NCBI RefSeq assembly: GCF_008807415.1
Contig: NZ_CP043626.1
Location: 62,001-126,000, forward strand
Source of the DNA: Pseudomonas denitrificans (nom. rej.)
GTDB taxonomy: Bacteria; Pseudomonadota; Gammaproteobacteria; Pseudomonadales; Pseudomonadaceae
DNA: 64,000 bases
Direction of reading: 5' to 3'
The notes under the pieces are model-generated. The model was not told where the DNA came from, made no database searches, and saw only the letters and a program-made list of their open reading frames with translations. Below, piece after piece: positions 58,676 through 64,000 of the stretch (position 1 is the first letter of the stretch; each line of letters opens with the position of its first letter). Both the position numbers and the translations under genes were made by a program.

Positions 58676-60819
58676 ATGCTCAGCACCGAACTCAAGGCCA
58701 CGATCCAGGGCGCCTACTCGCGTTTTCTCGAGGCCAAGGAACTCAAGCCGCGCTACGGCCAGCGCCTGATGATCGCCGAAGTCGCCAAGGTCCTGGGGAC
58801 CATCGCCAGCGACGAGGAAGGCCATCGCCTGGGCGATGCCGCCGTGGTCGCCGTGGAAGCCGGCACCGGCACCGGCAAGACCGTCGCCTACAGCCTCGCC
58901 GCCATCGCCTGTGCCAAGGCCGCCGGCAAGCGCCTGGTCGTCGCCACCGCCACCGTCGCCCTGCAGGAGCAGATCGTCCACAAGGACCTGCCCGACCTGC
59001 TGCGCAACTCCGGCCTGTCGTTCAGCTTCGCCCTGGCCAAGGGGCGCGGGCGCTACATGTGCCTGTCCAAGCTCGACCACCTGCTGCAGGAAGGCCAGGC
59101 GCAGAGCGCCACCGCCCAGCTGTTCGAGGAGGAGGGTTTCCGCATCGACGTGGACGAGACCTCCACCAAGCTGTTCAACCAGATGATCGAGCGCCTGGCG
59201 GGCAACCGTTGGGACGGCGACCGCGACTCCTGGCCCGAGGCCATCGAGGACGCGCAGTGGGCGCAGGTCACCACCGACCACAGCCAGTGCACCAACCGCC
59301 ATTGCCCGAACTTCCAGCAGTGCGCCTTCTACAAGGCGCGCGAAGGCATGACCAAGGTCGACGTGATCGTCACCAACCATGACCTGGTGCTGGCCGACCT
59401 CGCCCTGGGTGGCGGTGCGATCCTGCCGGACCCGCGCGACACTCTCTATGTGTTCGACGAAGGTCATCACCTGCCGGACAAGGCCATCGGCCATTTCGCC
59501 CACTTCACCCGCCTGCGCGCCACCGCCGACTGGCTGGGCCAGGTGGAGAAGAACCTGACCAAGCTGCTGGCGCAGAACCCGCTGCCGGGTGACCTCGGCC
59601 GCCTGATCGAACAGGTGCCGGAGCTGGCCCGCGAGCTGCGCACGCACCAGCAATTCATGTTCACCGCCTGCGAGGAGGTCGGCGATTTCCGCGCCGGCGA
59701 GGACATGGAAGGCCGCGAGCGGCCGCGCCATCGCTTCGAGGGCGGGTGATTCCCGAGCACATCCGCGAGATGGGCATCGAGCTGAAGAAGGGCTTCTCCA
59801 AGCTCACCGACCTCTTCACCCGCCTCACTGAACTGCTCAAGGAAGCCATGGACGGGGAGGGCAGCGTCGGCATCGCCAGCCACCAGGCCGAGGAGTGGTA
59901 CCCGCTGTTCGGCAGCCTGCTGTCCCGCGCCCAGGGTAACTGGGAGCTGTGGACCGCCTTCACCTGCGAGGACCCGGAAGACAGCCCGCCCATGGCGCGC
60001 TGGCTGACCCTCGCCGAGAGCGGCACCTTCTATGACATCGAGGCCAACGCCAGCCCGATCCTCGCCGCTGAGACCTTGCGCCGCAACCTGTGGAACGTGG
60101 CCTACGGCGTGCTGGTGACCTCCGCAACCCTCACGGCGCTGGGCACCTTCGACCGCTACCGCATGCGTGCCGGCCTGCCGCGCGCCGCCGTTACCGCCGT
60201 GGTGCCGAGCCCGTTCCACCATGCCGACGCCGGCGTGCTGCGCGTGCCCGACCTCAAGGCCGACCCGCGCGATGCTGCTGCCCATACCGCGGCGATCATC
60301 CGCGAGCTGCCGGAGATCGTCGAAGGCTCGCGCGGTTCGCTGATCCTGTTCTCCTCGCGCAAGCAGATGCAGGAAGTCTTCGACGGCCTGGACCGCGACT
60401 GGCGCAAGCGCGTGCTGATCCAGGGCAACCTGTCCAAGCAGGAAACCCTGAACAAGCACCGTTCGCGGGTCGACGATGGTGAGCCGAGCGTGCTGTTCGG
60501 CCTGGCCAGCTTCTCCGAAGGCGTGGACCTGCCTGGTGCCTATTGCGAGCACGTGGTGATCGCCAAGATTCCCTTCGCCGTGCCGGATGACCCGGTGGAA
60601 GCGGCGCTGTCGGAATGGATCGAGGCGCGCGGCGGCAATCCCTTCATGGAGATCGCCGTGCCCGACGCCTCGCTGCGCCTGGTGCAGGCCTGTGGCCGCC
60701 TGCTGCGGACCGAGCAGGACCGCGGCACCATCACCCTGCTGGACCGCCGTGTGGTGACGCAGCGCTACGGCAAGGCCATCCTGAACGCGTTACCCCCATT
60801 CCGCCGAGAAATCGCTTGA
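58676..60819 (+). pseudogene. dinG: ATP-dependent DNA helicase DinG, single frameshift
   Basis: XPD-like Fe-S helicase. Walker A GTGTGKT (residues 63-69), the cluster cysteines (RYMCLSKL and CTNRHCPNFQQC), the DEAH-type box VFDEGHH and, in the second frame, the C-terminal helicase motifs (LILFSSRKQMQEV; VQACGRLLRTEQDRG) are all present. The frame breaks at the G run 59744-59746, where adding one G removes the TGA at 59747 and joins GGVIPEHIREMG. The restored protein has about 714 residues, the normal DinG length. The rest is intact, so sequencing error is the simplest explanation. The start at 58676 matches MLSTELKATI of relatives. Confidence 0.9.
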
Positions 60820-60857
60820 GTGTGCGGGAGCGAGCTCCCGCGCTTGCTGTCAAACGA

Positions 60858-60879
60858 ACGCCCGCCGCCCGGCGGGCGT
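60858..60879 (+). repeat. Hairpin after dinG
   Basis: ACGCCCGCC / GGCGGGCGT 9-bp stem with a GCCC loop and no T tail. A REP-like fragment with inverted GCGGGAGC/GCTCCCGC lies just before it at about 60824-60842. Confidence 0.45.
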
Positions 60880-60898
60880 GTTGCAAGGACTCGAATCC

Positions 60899-63181
60899 AT
60901 GACATCGATGCGTTGGCATCTGCCTCTGCTGCTCAGCCTGGCCATCGCCAGCGCCCCGGCCTGGTCGGCTGGCGGCAATGAAACCCTCTTCAACTTCGTC
61001 AAGCCGATGGCCGTGGTCAGCGTCACCACGCAGAACGCCGACCTGCCCAGCTCCACCGCCGAGGCCACCCCCGAAGGCGAAATCCTCCGCCGGGTGAATT
61101 TCAACCCGGCGCCGCAACCGACCCTGCGTCTCGCGCCTTCCAGCGGCAGCTGGGACTGGTCCCAGGCCGACAGCATCAGCCTGCGCATCCAGAACGCCAT
61201 GGACTGGGCCATCACCCTGGAAGTGGAAATCGAAGGCCTCAAAGGCGCTCCCGGCCTGCGTGCCAGTATTGCCCTGCCGCCGGGCCCGGCGCAGACCCTG
61301 GTGATCCCGCTGCACGCCATCGCCCCGGAAGACTTCGGCATGCGTGCCGGCGTGCCCATGCCTGTCACCCAGGACGGCCAGCGCCTGCTGCTGGCGAGCA
61401 AGGTCACCGGCGAGCTGAACCGCAGCCAGGTCGGCGCTGTGAAGCTGTTCCTCACCGCGCCCAAGGCGGCGCAGGACATCCTCGTCGGCCGCTTCGGCAC
61501 CCGCGCCGGCAATGACGAGTACCACAAGGCCTACACGGGCATTGTCGACGCTTTCGGCCAGTCCACCCGCAGCGACTGGCCGGAAAAGGTGAAGAGCCCC
61601 GAGCAACTGGCCAGCGCCTGGAAAGCCGAAGGCGAGCAACTGAAGAAGTGGCAGCCGGCGCCCGGTCGCGACGCCTTTGGTGGCCTGCTGGACGGCCCGG
61701 CCTTCGAAGGCACCGGCTTCTTCCGCACCGAAAAGCGCAACGGCCGCTGGTGGCTGGTGACGCCGGAAGGGCATTCGTTCTGGTCCATGGGCGTCAACGC
61801 GGTGAACGCCGACAGCAGCCAGACCTACGTGGAAGGCCGCGAGTACATGTTCGCCAGCCTGCCCAAGGAGGACGAGTCATTGGCCGCCTTCTATGGCCAG
61901 CGCGATGACCGCAGTGGCGTCGGCGCCCAGCAGGGCCGCGCGTTCGGCAACGGCCGCTGGTTTGACTTCTACGCCGCCAACCGCTTCCGTGCCGACGGTG
62001 GCCTGAGCGCTGACGCCGCCGCGGTCGCCTGGCGCGAACGCACCGTGCAGCGCCTCGGTTCCTGGGGCTTCAACACCCTGGGCGACTGGAGCGATCCGGC
62101 CTTCGCCGATGATCCGCGCATGCCGTACAGCGTGCCGCTGTCCATCAGCGGCGACTACGCCACGGTCAGCACCGGCTACGACTGGTGGGGCGCCATGCCC
62201 GATCCGTTCGACCCGCGCTTCGCCATGGCCGCCGAGCGCGCCATCGCCATCGCCGCCCGCGATCACCGCGAGGATGCCTGGCTGCTGGGTTACTACGCCG
62301 ACAACGAACTGGCCTGGGCCGGCCGTGGCGACGATGACCAGGCGCACTTTGCCCTGGCTTTCGGCACACTCAAGTTGTCCACCGACAGCCCGGCCAAGCG
62401 TGCCTTCATCAAGCAGCTCAAGGACAAGTACGAGGATCACGAGCAGCTCGCCGAGGCCTGGGGCGTACAGCTGGGCTCCTGGGAGGACCTGGACGCGCCG
62501 GGCTACCAGGCACCGGTCCCGAGCGAGGCGCACCCGGCCATCGCCCAGGACTACAGCGCCTTCCTGCGGCTGTACGCCGACCAGTACTTCAAGACCCTGA
62601 AGGACTCGCTGAAGTGGCACGCGCCGAACCACCTGCTGCTCGGCCCGCGTTTCGCCGTCAGCACGCCGGAAGCACTGGCCTCCTGTGCGCAGTATTGCGA
62701 CATCCTCAGCTTCAACCTCTACGTGCCGCTGCCGCAGCAGGGGTTCGACGCCAACTACGTGCGCAGCCTGGACAAGCCGGTGCTGATCACCGAATTCCAC
62801 TTCGGCTCCCGCGATCGCGGGCCGTTCTGGGGCGGTGTCGCCGAGGTGTACAACGAGCAGCAGCGTGGCGAGGCGTACCAGCGCTTCCTCGCCGAGGCCG
62901 CGAAGGAGCCGAACATCGTCGGCGCGCACTGGTTCCAGTACCTCGACCAGCCGGTGACCGGCCGCCTGCTCGACGGCGAGAATGGTCACATCGGCCTGGT
63001 CGGCATCACCGACCTGCCGTTCACCGGCTTCGTCGACGCCGTGCGCAAGGCCAACCAGCAGACGCTCAAAGGCATCGACGAACAGGCCCGCGCCGCCGCC
63101 AAGGTGGCGCCGGAACCGCAGCCCAAAGCCGCGCCCGCCGGGGACGACAGCGACGACGAGGAACAGGCCTCGGAGCAATGA
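60899..63181 (+). CDS. Secreted glycoside hydrolase, GH42/agarase-like
   Basis: Protein of 760 residues with a signal peptide (MRWHLPLLLSLAIASAPAWS). After an N-terminal beta-rich region (about 30-180) comes a (beta/alpha)8-type catalytic part with WWLVTPEGHSFWSMGVNAV, the likely acid/base Glu in LLGYYADNELAWAG and the likely nucleophile Glu in PVLITEFHFGS. It ends in an acidic Asp/Glu-rich tail. Databases often label such Pseudomonas proteins beta-agarase, but the true polysaccharide is unknown. The ATG at 60899 or the next Met at 60908 could be used. Confidence 0.78.
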   Translation: MTSMRWHLPLLLSLAIASAPAWSAGGNETLFNFVKPMAVVSVTTQNADLPSSTAEATPEGEILRRVNFNPAPQPTLRLAPSSGSWDWSQADSISLRIQNAMDWAITLEVEIEGLKGAPGLRASIALPPGPAQTLVIPLHAIAPEDFGMRAGVPMPVTQDGQRLLLASKVTGELNRSQVGAVKLFLTAPKAAQDILVGRFGTRAGNDEYHKAYTGIVDAFGQSTRSDWPEKVKSPEQLASAWKAEGEQLKKWQPAPGRDAFGGLLDGPAFEGTGFFRTEKRNGRWWLVTPEGHSFWSMGVNAVNADSSQTYVEGREYMFASLPKEDESLAAFYGQRDDRSGVGAQQGRAFGNGRWFDFYAANRFRADGGLSADAAAVAWRERTVQRLGSWGFNTLGDWSDPAFADDPRMPYSVPLSISGDYATVSTGYDWWGAMPDPFDPRFAMAAERAIAIAARDHREDAWLLGYYADNELAWAGRGDDDQAHFALAFGTLKLSTDSPAKRAFIKQLKDKYEDHEQLAEAWGVQLGSWEDLDAPGYQAPVPSEAHPAIAQDYSAFLRLYADQYFKTLKDSLKWHAPNHLLLGPRFAVSTPEALASCAQYCDILSFNLYVPLPQQGFDANYVRSLDKPVLITEFHFGSRDRGPFWGGVAEVYNEQQRGEAYQRFLAEAAKEPNIVGAHWFQYLDQPVTGRLLDGENGHIGLVGITDLPFTGFVDAVRKANQQTLKGIDEQARAAAKVAPEPQPKAAPAGDDSDDEEQASEQ

Positions 63182-63299
63182 TCCGTCATTCGTGAAGCCA
63201 CACCCCGCCTTCGGCAGGGTTCCCAGGGGCGGAACGCGCTGAAAGAATGGCGTCTTCCGCACTTTCCGTCCCTGAGTATGTGCATTTCCGGAGCCTGAA

Positions 63300-64000
63300 A
63301 TGACCCTGAACGGCCACTGTGATCCGCGCTTCACCCCCGTTGCCGACGCCTTCAGTGTACTGTTCGAAGACCCACAGGAGCGCGGCGCAGCGCTGTGCAT
63401 CCAGGTCGGCGGCGAAACCGTGGTCGATCTCTGGGCCGGCAGCGCGGGCAAGGAGCCGGGCCAGGACTGGCAGGCCGACACGCTTCTCAACCTGTTCTCC
63501 TGCACCAAGACCTTCGCCGCCGTTGCCGCGTTGCAACTGGTGGGCGAGGGCCGGCTGGAACTGGACGCCCCGGTGGCGCGTTACTGGCCGGAGTTCGAGC
63601 AGGCCGGCAAGCAGAGCATCAGCGTGCGCCAGCTCCTCTGCCATCGCGCGGGCCTGCCGGCGATCCGCGAGCCGCTGGCGCCCGAAGCGCTGTATGACTG
63701 GCCGAGCATGACCTCCGCACTGGCCGCCGAGAAGCCCTGGTGGACGCCGGGCGCCGAACACGGCTACGCCCCCATTACCTACGGCTGGCTGATCGGCGAA
63801 GTGATCCGTCGTGTCGACGGCCGCGAGCCGGGCTCCGCCATCATCGCGCGCACCGCCGAGCCGCTGGGGCTGGATTTCCATATCGGCCTGGATGACAGCG
63901 AATTCCACCGCGTCGCGCACATCGCGCGGGCAAGGGCAACCTGGGGGACGCTGCCGCGCAACGCCTGTTGCGGACCATGATGACCGACGCCGCCGCGCTC
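63300..64000 (+). pseudogene. Serine hydrolase, beta-lactamase fold (EstB-like), frameshifted and truncated by window
   Basis: The N-terminal part of a class-C beta-lactamase-like esterase. The SxxK motif is Ser67-Cys-Thr-Lys70 (NLFSCTKTF) and the YAPITYGWLIG segment supplies the catalytic Tyr. At the G run 63928-63930 one G appears missing; adding it converts the wrong tail into GKGNLGDAAAQRLLRTMMTD, the normal family sequence, open to the window end. In the given frame a stop occurs at 63980. There is no signal peptide. The substrate is unknown. Confidence 0.78.

Overview
This window looks like chromosomal, mostly core-genome DNA of a high-GC Pseudomonas close to the P. aeruginosa/P. nitroreducens/P. 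citronellolis group. Codons are strongly G/C-ending. Many runs of genes match gene order I remember from P. aeruginosa PAO1: glpK-glpR-glpD, bfrB-bfd-peroxiredoxin-rnt-pyrC-motY-argG-gloA, rnfABCDGE-nth, metG-apbC-dcd, and a quiP-to-dinG block. No rRNA, tRNA, CRISPR array, prophage or transposase gene was seen.

Layout. 0-6.4 kb: the end of an amino-acid permease, a GST, a TDT-family transporter, a MetR-like regulator, a CopD-like membrane protein, a secreted alpha/beta hydrolase and a carboxymuconolactone-decarboxylase-like protein. 6.4-12.2 kb: the least familiar metabolic cluster. A class-III aminotransferase is divergent from a five-gene operon (substrate-binding protein, permease, ATPase, C45 Ntn amidase/acyltransferase, RpiR regulator), and an A/T-rich promoter region with several inverted repeats lies between them. 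12.2-16.4 kb: glycerol-3-phosphate genes glpD, glpR and glpK, without glpF. 16.5-21.1 kb: ybaK, phzF-like, an orphan etfA paralogue, a broken ferric-type ABC ATPase, a small terminal-inverted-repeat element and argF. 21.4-33.8 kb: a molybdopterin oxidoreductase, grxD, a broken MFS gene, iron storage (bfrB, bfd with a Fur box), peroxiredoxin, rnt-pyrC, motY, argG, gloA, ppnN and a small acidic protein.

33.9-40.3 kb: one tightly coupled minus-strand operon, rnfABCDGE-nth. 40.5-43.7 kb: a periplasmic protein resembling the T6SS immunity gene that neighbours rnfA in PAO1, facing a four-gene coupled operon (DUF4349 lipoprotein, DUF1190, glutathionylspermidine-synthase-like ATP-grasp, DUF350). In PAO1 this place holds T6SS effector genes. 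43.7-50 kb: metG, apbC, a truncated MreB-like protein, dcd, two secreted proteins and a P-loop kinase-like ATPase. 50-64 kb: the AHL acylase quiP, a His-rich SEC-C protein, a LEA-like lipoprotein, a TRIC-type membrane protein, YchJ-like, an OmpA lipoprotein, DUF1145 plus a glycine-rich secreted protein, dinG, a large secreted GH42/agarase-like hydrolase, and a serine beta-lactamase-fold hydrolase cut by the window edge.

Six single-base losses in G/C homopolymers break five otherwise intact genes (ABC ATPase twice, MFS, DUF4349 lipoprotein, dinG, beta-lactamase-like). Because dinG and other well-conserved genes are hit in the same way, sequencing or assembly error is more likely than real pseudogenization. 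I found no clearly new defence or mobile system. The best candidates for undescribed biology are the RpiR/C45/ABC/aminotransferase cluster and the DUF4349-DUF1190-ATP-grasp-DUF350 operon.
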